DNA from: SZUA-365 sp034002405
Lineage (GTDB): Bacteria > Bacteroidota > Ignavibacteria > SZUA-365
Length of the DNA stretch: 47,241 nt
Assembly: GCA_034002405.1 (NCBI GenBank)
Contig: JAVFAS010000022.1
Span: forward strand, 1 to 47,241
Direction of reading: 5' to 3'
Positions 26,671-35,412 of the stretch are shown here, piece by piece; positions within the stretch are counted from its first letter, which is position 1, and each line of letters starts with the position of its first letter. Under the pieces are notes generated by a model. The model searched no databases. It was given only the letters and a program-made list of their open reading frames with translations, and had not been told where the DNA came from. A program made the translations under genes and the position numbers.

Positions 26671-29600
26671 TTCACCACGGCAATCTTGATGATTTTCTCT
26701 CCGGTCTTCCCTCCGGCCGTCGCTTCGACATGCGCCAGATAGGTGTCACTCTGGATATCGGACACATCCCATGGAATGTCCGTATCCGTTCCGCCAGGGA
26801 TCTGCGCGGTGAGTTCGGCGACCTTGCCTCCGGCGAGATCATAGATTTTCACCGTGACATTCGATGCCTCCGAGACATACAGGCGGATGTACGTCGTCTG
26901 CGCGCGCACCGGGTTGGGCCAATTGTAACAGCGTTCCGGTGGAAAGAACTCCGCCCGCGGCGCGGCCGCGGCAAACGCCCGGGTCACGGCACAGGAATTC
27001 CGTTCGTCTCCATTGCGCGCGCGCCAGAGCAGTTGCTCGGCGGTGATGGGGTTGCCGGTCCGGAAGACGAAGATGGTTCCTTCGGGGGCCGCCACGGCGA
27101 TCGACAGCCGACCGTCGACGGAGGGGAACAACACGACCTCCGATCCCGCGGGGAGCGGTACGGGGAAACCGTCGGCCTGTCGTGCGCCGGTGATGAACTG
27201 CCAGAGCCGGTCGTCCCCGACACCAAACACTGCATGCCCGCTCCCGCTCCCGAGTGCGGCGGAAAGGGAGTACCGTAGGGCATGTGGTACGGGATACTCG
27301 TCCACCGTCGACATGCCGAGATTCACCGCGCGCATGGCAGTGCTCCCGCTGAGCACCGCGTCGAGACGGCCGTCGCCGTCGACATCGGCCATCGCGGCAT
27401 GCCGGAGATCGCGGGCAGGATCGAGGTAATCGCGGTCCGTCAATTGCAGGGTAATGGTCTGTGTATCCTCGGGCTTGCTCCGTATCGTGAACTCCGCTCC
27501 GGTCACGATCGCTTCCACCATTCCGTCGCCGTCCATGTCGCCGGCCGCGGCGGTCAACGCCGGGGATTCGGCTCCGGTGGTCGCGGAGAACGTGCGCTGG
27601 GCAACGTGACCGGCACTGCTCTCCCCGGTGAGAATGTCAATGATGGGCTTCTCTCCCGGTGCGCCACCGTCCGTCAGCAGCGCGGTGCGCTCGTCAAGGG
27701 CGAGAATCCGCCGCGTTGCTTCGGTTTCGTCCGGCGTCGCGATCCCGCGGATCCGTGCGATCGGGAATTCCATGATCGTGTCGGTAAGGACGACAAGCTT
27801 GTCTTGAGATTCGGATGCGGATGCCCGATAAACCAGACGTCCGCCGATCAGCGCCGGCATGGCCCAGATTTCGTCATGATCGATGCGCCGTTGGAGGTCC
27901 AGCATCCCGTCGCCGTCCGTGTCGGTCGGCGCGAGCATCCACAGCCGCGTCGGGGATTGCACGGTACTGTCACGTGTCACGAGCGCGATGTCGGTGCTCC
28001 CGTCGCCGTTCCAGTCACCGACGACCACCGGGGATGCGAAGCGCGCGGCGGCGTCGCGGAAGGCCAGGGCGCCGGAAGGCAGGTATGCCGTGCCGTCCTG
28101 ACGGTAGATGAACAACGAGACGGTATCGATCACCGTGGTCTCGCTGACCATGGGTGCGAGCGTGGACGAAGTCGACGGACTCGAGAAGGTGACGAGAATC
28201 TCGTGCGCACCATCACCGTCGAGATCGGCGGTCTGTATGCCCGGTGTGCGACGGACCGTTGTCGTCGCCACGTCCACCGGCCATCCATTCGCGGGCGCGA
28301 TGGTGTTGTCGCCGAGGGCCACGTCGAGTGTCATGATGGGTCCCGATACGGAAAAATTGTCGATCGTGACATGCGTGAATGCCCCGCTGTTCGCGCGGGA
28401 ATTGGGCGAGGTGTACGCGTCGAAGCGGTTCGTGTACACCGGTGAAAGATTCTCGCGCGACCAGTAATCGAGGGCCGACCCCGAACCGGTCTCGGTGCCA
28501 AATACGGTCTGGATGTCCACACCGATGTCCTGCGGACCGCCCGCCTGCTCGAGATCCACACCTCTGGGTCCTTTTCCCGTATTCACGGTATTGGTGCGCT
28601 GATGCTCCGTGATGATGGTCTCGTCGACATGCCAGACGAGGATGCCGCCGTTCACGCGCGTTTCGCGGTCGTCGACAACCACCCGGCCGCCGGGCAATGC
28701 CCAGTCGTAATCCTCGACGTCGATGATGACACCCTTGAGCTGCTGCACGTTGCTGTTTTCGAAGCCCAGGGTGTCCTTCGGAAAGCGCACCTGCTGCACC
28801 TGTCCGCCCGAAACGAAGGTCACCAGCTGTCCGTCACCGCCACGGTCGCGCTGCCGGTTCTCGAGCAGCCAGTATTCGCGATTGGTGATGGACACTCGCA
28901 GGACGTCGGGGGTGGACAGTGTGTCGGAGGACGTGAGCAGGTAATTCTGTTTCCCGGGGACGGCCTCGCGCGGCAGGGTCCACCCCAGTTGCTGCTTTTC
29001 CCACGCGCTGGGTTCCGGCGGTGCGATGCCGCCATAGGCGAAGATCCCCTCGCCGTCCATCAACCCGAAGCGCCCGATTCCCGTCTTGCCCGTCTTCGTG
29101 TCAAAAAGGTCCGGAAGTCCGGCATACGTTCCGAAGCTCGCCGCCAGCAGGCCGTTGATGGTGATCTCGAGCAGACCGGTGCTGCCATCGAACTGCGGGA
29201 TCTCCCGGATGTTCGTGGTCGGCAGTACGGCACAATTGTCGATGCGCGAACCGTCGGGCATCGGGATTCCATCGAACGACGCACCGAGCAGCCGACGGAA
29301 ACCGTCGCGCGTGAAGGAAAGCGACGGAATGTCAAGCGGCGTCGGGTCGTAACCGAGCACACCCACGAGGTCGATGTCGCGCCCGCGTCCGGCGTGGAAA
29401 ATGACAAACATGTGGTAATCACCGAAGGGGGTCTCGGGAAACTGCTGTCCCGCAAGGGTCCAGGCATCCACGGCGAGCTGCGCCACGGGGACCTCGGACT
29501 CGTCCTTCCGGAAACTGTACTCTCCAAGTTTCTTCGGCATGGTGACGATGCCGTCGAGCACCGCACCCGTCAGAATCGTCTTCCACCCAGAAGATTTCCG

Positions 29601-29978
29601 GACATAATTCTCCAAAAACCGCAGATGCTGGCGGAAGTATTGCCGGTCATGCGGAAGTGGATCCAGGATTTCCGTGCCGTAATCGTATTCGTAAATGGTA
29701 CCGAACTTCCCGGTCCCGCTTGTACGCTCGTCGTCGTCGTCCTGGAAATCCACCATCAGGGCGAGCACGCGCACCGTGTCGGGAAGCGATGACGCCGCGG
29801 CAGGCGACCCCGCGGCAGGTGCCGCCCAGGCATGCGTGCCCCCCGCGTGCACGACGAAGCGGTGATCGAGTCGTGGCATGCGTGGCGACGCCGCGTCGAC
29901 GCGCGGTTGCTGCGCCTGTGTCACGGAGAGGGCCAGAAAGAACAGGATGAACAGATATGCACGGCCGGGACGGAGCAT
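26667..29978 (-). CDS. M6-like secreted protein with lost HExxH motif and T9SS sorting domain
   Basis: A 1103-residue exported protein (signal peptide about 1-22). Residues 65-450 align with the M6 (immune-inhibitor A-like) peptidases: VRVLALMVDFQD, FVIFHAGRGRDID, GLPDLFD (287-293), IGRFGLMDGEG and SAWEKQQLGW. The expected HEFGH before GLPDLFD reads ASFGT (280-284), so both zinc histidines and the catalytic glutamate are gone. Residues ~570-990 carry FG-GAP/VCBS propeller repeats (TADLDGDGAHEI, VGDWNGDGSTDIALV, AAGDMDGDGMVEA, MADVDGDGRLDAV). The C-terminus is a type A sorting domain (CYNWPNPVR, VTVKIYDLAGGKV). It is translationally coupled to the barrel-peptidase gene downstream, and porV-porU lie just upstream. 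Confidence 0.87.
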   Translation of the reverse strand: MLRPGRAYLFILFFLALSVTQAQQPRVDAASPRMPRLDHRFVVHAGGTHAWAAPAAGSPAAASSLPDTVRVLALMVDFQDDDDERTSGTGKFGTIYEYDYGTEILDPLPHDRQYFRQHLRFLENYVRKSSGWKTILTGAVLDGIVTMPKKLGEYSFRKDESEVPVAQLAVDAWTLAGQQFPETPFGDYHMFVIFHAGRGRDIDLVGVLGYDPTPLDIPSLSFTRDGFRRLLGASFDGIPMPDGSRIDNCAVLPTTNIREIPQFDGSTGLLEITINGLLAASFGTYAGLPDLFDTKTGKTGIGRFGLMDGEGIFAYGGIAPPEPSAWEKQQLGWTLPREAVPGKQNYLLTSSDTLSTPDVLRVSITNREYWLLENRQRDRGGDGQLVTFVSGGQVQQVRFPKDTLGFENSNVQQLKGVIIDVEDYDWALPGGRVVVDDRETRVNGGILVWHVDETIITEHQRTNTVNTGKGPRGVDLEQAGGPQDIGVDIQTVFGTETGSGSALDYWSRENLSPVYTNRFDAYTSPNSRANSGAFTHVTIDNFSVSGPIMTLDVALGDNTIAPANGWPVDVATTTVRRTPGIQTADLDGDGAHEILVTFSSPSTSSTLAPMVSETTVIDTVSLFIYRQDGTAYLPSGALAFRDAAARFASPVVVGDWNGDGSTDIALVTRDSTVQSPTRLWMLAPTDTDGDGMLDLQRRIDHDEIWAMPALIGGRLVYRASASESQDKLVVLTDTIMEFPIARIRGIATPDETEATRRILALDERTALLTDGGAPGEKPIIDILTGESSAGHVAQRTFSATTGAESPALTAAAGDMDGDGMVEAIVTGAEFTIRSKPEDTQTITLQLTDRDYLDPARDLRHAAMADVDGDGRLDAVLSGSTAMRAVNLGMSTVDEYPVPHALRYSLSAALGSGSGHAVFGVGDDRLWQFITGARQADGFPVPLPAGSEVVLFPSVDGRLSIAVAAPEGTIFVFRTGNPITAEQLLWRARNGDERNSCAVTRAFAAAAPRAEFFPPERCYNWPNPVRAQTTYIRLYVSEASNVTVKIYDLAGGKVAELTAQIPGGTDTDIPWDVSDIQSDTYLAHVEATAGGKTGEKIIKIAVVK

Positions 29979-30030
29979 GGAGAAATCCCTTGCAATTGTC
30001 AGCAGTGAGGAAACGTACTGGGTAGAAACG

Positions 30031-30057
30031 GCTCACCCTCTACGTGAGAGGGTGAGC
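30031..30057 (-). terminator. Terminator-like hairpin after porV
   Basis: GCTCACCCTCT, a five-base loop and AGAGGGTGAGC form a perfect 11-bp stem in the 119-bp gap after porV. On the minus strand it is followed by CGTTTCT, a weak T-stretch, so partial read-through into the M6-like gene is possible. Confidence 0.65.
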
Positions 30058-30097
30058 GTCTCGTTGTATCTGCCACGTGGGTGTGGAGCGTCGGAAA

Positions 30098-31261
30098 TCA
30101 GTTTGCCGCGTCGTCGGCCGGAATCCGCGTTCCGTCGTCCTCGACGCCACCACGATCCCAGTTCACGGTCAGTGTAAAGCGAAGAGTCTCCGACAGCGGA
30201 CTCGGGGTGTCGTCGTCCGAGATCGCCGTCGAGATATAGCTGAAATCAAAGCCGTAGATATCATACCGCACACCGGCGCCGAACGTCAGGAAGCGACGGT
30301 TGCCCTGACTCGGATCCTCGTGGAAGAAACCGAAGCGCAGACCGACGAGCTGGGAGTACCAGTACTCGATACCGGTGCCGAGCGTGAAGGTGTTGAGCAC
30401 GTTGTCGCCTTCCCAACTCTTGTACACGGCTTCGTAGAACGGATCGGCAAGATCGCCGGTCGAGCTGACCAGCAGCTTGGTGAAGTCCGTGGTCCACGTG
30501 AGGGTGTTGTACTTCTCCTTGACCAGATCATACGCGAAGCCGAGACGCAATGCCGTGGGCAAGGGGTCGGACTGGTCCTCGTCGATGTAGCTGATCGAGG
30601 GACCGATGTTGCTGATCGAGGCGCCCAATGCGAGCCGTCCGCCGATGTCGGTGCTGGTAAACGGCACGGTGAGCTTGGACGGACGATAGAGCACACCGAG
30701 ATCACCCGCGACGGCCGTGGCCGTGCCGGATCCCTGCTCGCGCGCCGTGCCTACCTGTGACAGGCTCGAGTGGATCAACCGGAGACCGACACCAAGAGAA
30801 AAATCCTCGTCGAGACGCGTGCCGTACGCGGCGGTGAACGCGATTTCGTAACTCTTGAATGTACCCAGACGATTGTTGCCCTCGTCACGGCGCTCGAACT
30901 CGCCGAGGTTGAGGTAGGTCAACGCGGCACCGATGGTCCCGCCCGTCGAGGGCAGGTCCATCTTGTAACTCGCATATTCGAAGAACAGGTCGCTTTGCTG
31001 GAATTGCGGCAGCCAGTTCGAGTGATTCAAACTCAACTCCATGCCTTTCTGGAAGCCGAGTCCGGCGGGATTCCAGAACACGGCTGAGACGTCGTCGGCG
31101 ATCGCCACGCCTGCCTCGCCCATCGCGCTGTTGCGCGAGCTTGGCGAGATCAGGAGAAACGGCACGGCGGTGCTGGTCTGCGCGGTGGCTTCCTGAAGCA
31201 GGGGAAGCAGCATCAGACCTGCGGCGACGGCACAGAGATATACGTTGCTCTTGCGGATCAT
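30098..31261 (-). CDS. porV: PorV, type IX secretion outer-membrane shuttle
   Basis: A 387-residue FadL-like beta-barrel of the PorV/PorQ family (signal peptide about 1-27). SPSSRNSAMGEAGVAIADDV followed by VFWNPAGLG is the family hallmark; the rest alternates in barrel strands, with GNRRFLTFGAGVRYDIYGFDFSY near the end. In studied systems PorV takes cargo from the SprA/Sov translocon to the PorU sortase. The adjacent porU gene, 69 bp upstream, gives PorV rather than PorQ as the better name. It has its own AT-rich promoter. Confidence 0.92.
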   Translation of the reverse strand: MIRKSNVYLCAVAAGLMLLPLLQEATAQTSTAVPFLLISPSSRNSAMGEAGVAIADDVSAVFWNPAGLGFQKGMELSLNHSNWLPQFQQSDLFFEYASYKMDLPSTGGTIGAALTYLNLGEFERRDEGNNRLGTFKSYEIAFTAAYGTRLDEDFSLGVGLRLIHSSLSQVGTAREQGSGTATAVAGDLGVLYRPSKLTVPFTSTDIGGRLALGASISNIGPSISYIDEDQSDPLPTALRLGFAYDLVKEKYNTLTWTTDFTKLLVSSTGDLADPFYEAVYKSWEGDNVLNTFTLGTGIEYWYSQLVGLRFGFFHEDPSQGNRRFLTFGAGVRYDIYGFDFSYISTAISDDDTPSPLSETLRFTLTVNWDRGGVEDDGTRIPADDAAN

Positions 31262-31294
31262 GGGGTCCTCATCGTGTACCTTATGACAGAACAG

Positions 31295-31325
31295 TTAATT
31301 TATTTCGAAAAACCTGAAATTTCAA
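31295..31325 (-). promoter_or_regulatory. Promoter for porV
   Basis: Minus-strand TTG (31323-31325), a 20-base spacer and TAAATTAA (31295-31302) in a conspicuously AT-rich patch between porU and porV. It would allow porV to be made at higher level than porU. Confidence 0.65.
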
Positions 31326-31330
31326 TACAA

Positions 31331-34300
31331 TCATCGGAGTACCGTCATTCTGCCCAACGCCTCGCTTCCCTGCGTACCGTCAACGGTACGGCAGATCACC
31401 CGGTAAAAGTACATGCCGTGCGCGACGCGATTCCCCGCCGCGTCCCTGCCATCCCATGGAAGTTCGACGATACGGGTATCGACACGGCGCGCGGTGAGCG
31501 TGCGCACGAGTTCACCAGTGGTCGCATGGAGCCGGATCTCCACGTCGACAGGATCCAGCACGGTATGACGGAAATGGAAGGTGGTCTGTGTCGACACGGG
31601 ATTCGGGTAATTCTGGACATCCAGCAAAGTCATATGATCGGCCACGGTGAAATGCATCGCGGCGGTCGCGGAATTGTTGAACACATCCCATGCCCGCAGG
31701 CGCAGCGTGTGCGGACCCGGCCGCAGATTGCGGAAACGATACAGCACGGTGCCACGCTGGTAGGAATCGAGTTCTCCGGTGTAGTACCCGTTGAGCACGA
31801 TGCCGCGGTCGTCATCATCGAGCCAGGCCTCGATGTCATGGCCGATGCCGTTGCCCGTCGTGTTGATCCCGCTCGCGTCGAAGAGGTCGGCGATCAGCAG
31901 CGGATCCTTGCCGACGAGTCTGCCCGCGAGAAAACGCCGATCATCAGCGAACAGCTGAATTTCCGGTCCTTCCCTATCGGGTGTCGCGGTGGAATCGGAG
32001 CCGCCGACGGTGAGATCGAGAAAATATCCGGCCCCATCGACCGATGCGTCGGTGAAATACATCGCCACGCGTCCATTGTTGTTCTCGTAGGAGATATCCT
32101 TGGGCACGATGAACGTGATCGAGAAACGTCCATCGACGATCCGGGCCTTGCCGCGATAGAGCATGCCACCCGGCAGGGAGTAGGTGTAGTTGTTCCACTC
32201 CGGCACGAGCATCGTGCGCTCGGCGTCGAAGAGACTGACCTCGGTCTCGCCCTGGAATTCATTCCAGACACTCTCGTCCGGTTTACGCACGCTTCCCTCC
32301 AGCGTGACCTTGCTGAACGCGCGAAGTTGCACGGTATCACTGTGTACGATCGCGTCGTTGATGCGCACCTGATCGAGGCTGGCCCGGTGGCGTGGCAACG
32401 CGAGCCGCAGCCCGGGATCGGCGAACAGATGGAATTTTTCGTAGCCGGGGATGCCGTTGTAGCGCTGCTTCGCGCCGTAAATCGCGTCCCCCAGGCGTCG
32501 GGCGCGTCCGTCGGACTCCCGTCCCTCGCGAAGCAGGAAGTTGAAGAACTCGAGATTGAACGCGCTGTTCTCTCCCGAAAAAACAACACGCGGAGCGGAC
32601 AGGCCGCCGACCGCGCCGCCGTCCTGTTGAAGGATGAGAAGCTCCGTGCCGCTCCGCACACCGGGTGCGTCGTAGAGGCCGAAGGTGCAGGTCGCCGCGG
32701 CGATGAACGTGAGCCGGTCGCGATTCTTGAGCTGAGGAATCGTCACATCGGACAGGAATATCCGTTCATGCGCCCATACATCGTGGGCGCCGTGCCCGGT
32801 GTAATTGACGATGAGCGCGCCCTCGTTGATCTGTCCGATGATGGCCGCGTTGGCGTCGGGCTTGCGCCGACCCTGCGCGGTATTCTCCGTGCGATACGAG
32901 ACGATGTAGATTTTTTTCTGCTCGATCTCGCTGGGGACGGTGCCGGCGAGGCGCTCGCTCTGACGTGTGTGCTGGTCGCGGTCGGTGTCGGATGAGCCGG
33001 TCCACCCGTCATCGGCGACAAAGGCGACACGGTTCTTCCAGGGATCGAACGCCGGCGCGGTCTCGTAGGCGATGATTTTGTCGACGACGGTGGTCGCCTC
33101 GTCGAGATCCTGGACAGGGATGCGACCGAGCGCGATATCGACCCGAGGATCGTCGCCGACGACCTGGGCGAAGTAGTCATCGGAGACGTAGGACGCAATG
33201 CGGTTGATCGAGTTCTCCGTCTCCCAGACGGGAACAAGGATCGGCTCGCTCGTCGTGTGGTTGCGATAATCGAAGTGCCCATCGCCCAGCAGAAGCACGT
33301 GCCGCGGTGGTGTCGCCCAGTTGGCGGTTGCCCACGCCAGAAAATCACGGATCGCGGTCGGATCGGTCACTCCGGTGTTGAATTCGTTGTAGATCGTTTC
33401 CATCGTGACCACCATCGCGTTGAGTTGATCCTCACCGGCGCGGCTGCGATGCGCGGCGAGACGCTCGGCGGCGGGAAGCAGGTCGCGATGAGTCAGGATC
33501 AGATACTCGGCCCCGCTCGATGCGAGAAGCCCGGAATTCGGTACGGCGACGGGGGCCGCGGGAGTCTTCATGGCGGGCGCCGCCACGGCGAGAAACTGCC
33601 GGGGTGTTCCCGCTGTGTTGCGTGCCTGGAATCGGACCGTGCCGCCACTGACCTGCGCGTCCATGCGTCGTACGGCGCGATAATCGGTGACGTCGTACAC
33701 GACGAGATCGCTGGTGCTGTATCCGTTCAGCTCGAATTGGATGACGGCCGTGGTGTCCGGCGCGGAAAAGAGCAATTCATCGCCCTCCGGCGTGAAGCGC
33801 CGCGCATACTGCCATTCCACCCAATCGACATGCCCGTCCCGCGAACGCTCGGCGTTGATGGAATTGTAGGTGATCGTCACCGTGGAGCGGTCGTCGACCA
33901 GGTCGCCACTTCCGGAAAAACTTCGCGCCGCGATCTTGGCGATGTCACCCGTGTCGGTCCCGAAGTCGACGACCCCCATCTCGATCGATCCGAGCGTTGC
34001 ATCGTTCGCGCGTACGGTAAAATTGTTGGCGACTTCCGAACTCGAGGCAACCTGCACGCGGTAGGTCACCGGCTGGCTTCGCACGAGCCCGGGCAGTTTT
34101 CGCGCGTACACCATCGACGCCGCGCTACCCGCTCCGGCGACCAGTCGCTTGCCGAACCACATTTTCCCGGAGTTCATCAAATTGACGACTTCTTCTTCCT
34201 CGAATGCCCTGCCGGTGAAAAACGCGGGAGTGTGGACATCCACCTCGTTCAGCGCGGCTTCCCGTTCGATGCGCCGCCCCGTGCCACTGCCCCACGTGAG

Positions 34301-35347
34301 AAAATAGCTGTTCGCATCGTCGAAGCGATGGAGAAAATGTGACCAGGCGCGCAGTGCGGCGTTCCATTCGAAACCGCTGAGTCCCTGACCGAAAAAGCGC
34401 ACATAATCACCTTCATCGAAGCTTCCGTCTTCTCCGCCAACCACTTCAATGGCGATTTCCTGCAGCGGATCGGGACGCTCGCTGCTCAGCCGTGTCGGAC
34501 GCTCGCGTCCGCCATTGCCGAACATGCGCAACGTACGCGGGTCGATGGCCGCGACGTCGATGCCGTTGTCGGTGAACCATTGGCGCGTGAGACGGTACAC
34601 GCCGGTCTGCGTGACATCGACACGGTACCAACTCCCCGAGGCGAGCGTGATGGCGTTTGTATTCTTGCCGAAGACAGGCGGCACGGCCGACGGCCACCCC
34701 GCGGCCGCCGCGGCATTGAGCAGCCGAAGATTCGGAGTTTCGGATCCCGATCCCTGATCGGCACCCCGCGAGGCGCCGTGCCCCGGATCCGTGCCGTAGG
34801 TGACGCGGACGACGATGCGATCATGCACGCGCGCCACCTGTGTCGATGGATTCCACTGCACGGGCGCGAACACCAGCTCACCCACGACGCGGTCGCGGCT
34901 GATCCCGATGTTCTCCAACGTGACGATGGACACGGGCAGGAATTCAGTGCCGCGGTACGCCGCGCCCCGTGCCAGCATCGGGAGGCCGGATCGCAGGCCG
35001 GCGATCGGCGCGATGTGCACATCGGAAATCTCTCGATAATCCATGGCTTCGATGGTGACCGTGTTGCCGGTAGCGGTGGGGAGACCGAGCAGCTCGATGC
35101 GACGGCGCAGATCCGGCGAACCCGCATGCGCACCATTCCGGGAGGATGCATGCGCGAAATCATACACGACGCCGTGCGCACCAATCGACTCGACACGGAA
35201 CAGGGGTCGGTATTCCAGGACGATTTCCGTGTTCGACGAATGCAACACGGTCATCTGCTGGGCAGCGACGCTGCCACCCCCGACCTGAAGCAGAAGCGCA
35301 CAGACGGCGGTGATGAGAGGACAGGAACGCATCTTCATACGGATCAT
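31331..35347 (-). CDS. porU: PorU, type IX secretion system sortase (C25 peptidase)
   Basis: A 1338-residue surface sortase that removes C-terminal sorting domains and links cargo to an anionic lipopolysaccharide. A signal peptide is seen (about 1-31, ending GGGSVAAQQ). The gingipain-like C25 domain has the catalytic histidine in VNYTGHGAHD (H852) and cysteine in AAATCTFGLYD (C887), with GDGHFDYRN and GRIPVQDLDEA before them. The C-terminal ~90 residues (VQNYPNPVSTQTTF, GMYFYRVI) form a sorting-like domain, as in known PorU proteins. It is longer than the P. gingivalis protein (about 1160). I chose ATG 35347 from the signal peptide; an in-frame extension to 35791 runs into the flippase gene and is spurious. 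porV follows. Confidence 0.93.
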   Translation of the reverse strand: MIRMKMRSCPLITAVCALLLQVGGGSVAAQQMTVLHSSNTEIVLEYRPLFRVESIGAHGVVYDFAHASSRNGAHAGSPDLRRRIELLGLPTATGNTVTIEAMDYREISDVHIAPIAGLRSGLPMLARGAAYRGTEFLPVSIVTLENIGISRDRVVGELVFAPVQWNPSTQVARVHDRIVVRVTYGTDPGHGASRGADQGSGSETPNLRLLNAAAAAGWPSAVPPVFGKNTNAITLASGSWYRVDVTQTGVYRLTRQWFTDNGIDVAAIDPRTLRMFGNGGRERPTRLSSERPDPLQEIAIEVVGGEDGSFDEGDYVRFFGQGLSGFEWNAALRAWSHFLHRFDDANSYFLTWGSGTGRRIEREAALNEVDVHTPAFFTGRAFEEEEVVNLMNSGKMWFGKRLVAGAGSAASMVYARKLPGLVRSQPVTYRVQVASSSEVANNFTVRANDATLGSIEMGVVDFGTDTGDIAKIAARSFSGSGDLVDDRSTVTITYNSINAERSRDGHVDWVEWQYARRFTPEGDELLFSAPDTTAVIQFELNGYSTSDLVVYDVTDYRAVRRMDAQVSGGTVRFQARNTAGTPRQFLAVAAPAMKTPAAPVAVPNSGLLASSGAEYLILTHRDLLPAAERLAAHRSRAGEDQLNAMVVTMETIYNEFNTGVTDPTAIRDFLAWATANWATPPRHVLLLGDGHFDYRNHTTSEPILVPVWETENSINRIASYVSDDYFAQVVGDDPRVDIALGRIPVQDLDEATTVVDKIIAYETAPAFDPWKNRVAFVADDGWTGSSDTDRDQHTRQSERLAGTVPSEIEQKKIYIVSYRTENTAQGRRKPDANAAIIGQINEGALIVNYTGHGAHDVWAHERIFLSDVTIPQLKNRDRLTFIAAATCTFGLYDAPGVRSGTELLILQQDGGAVGGLSAPRVVFSGENSAFNLEFFNFLLREGRESDGRARRLGDAIYGAKQRYNGIPGYEKFHLFADPGLRLALPRHRASLDQVRINDAIVHSDTVQLRAFSKVTLEGSVRKPDESVWNEFQGETEVSLFDAERTMLVPEWNNYTYSLPGGMLYRGKARIVDGRFSITFIVPKDISYENNNGRVAMYFTDASVDGAGYFLDLTVGGSDSTATPDREGPEIQLFADDRRFLAGRLVGKDPLLIADLFDASGINTTGNGIGHDIEAWLDDDDRGIVLNGYYTGELDSYQRGTVLYRFRNLRPGPHTLRLRAWDVFNNSATAAMHFTVADHMTLLDVQNYPNPVSTQTTFHFRHTVLDPVDVEIRLHATTGELVRTLTARRVDTRIVELPWDGRDAAGNRVAHGMYFYRVICRTVDGTQGSEALGRMTVLR

Positions 35348-35412
35348 GGGCGTTGATGAACGGATATTCTTCCCAAGCTCGAGAACGTCGGGATACGGCG
35401 CAATTCCAATTT

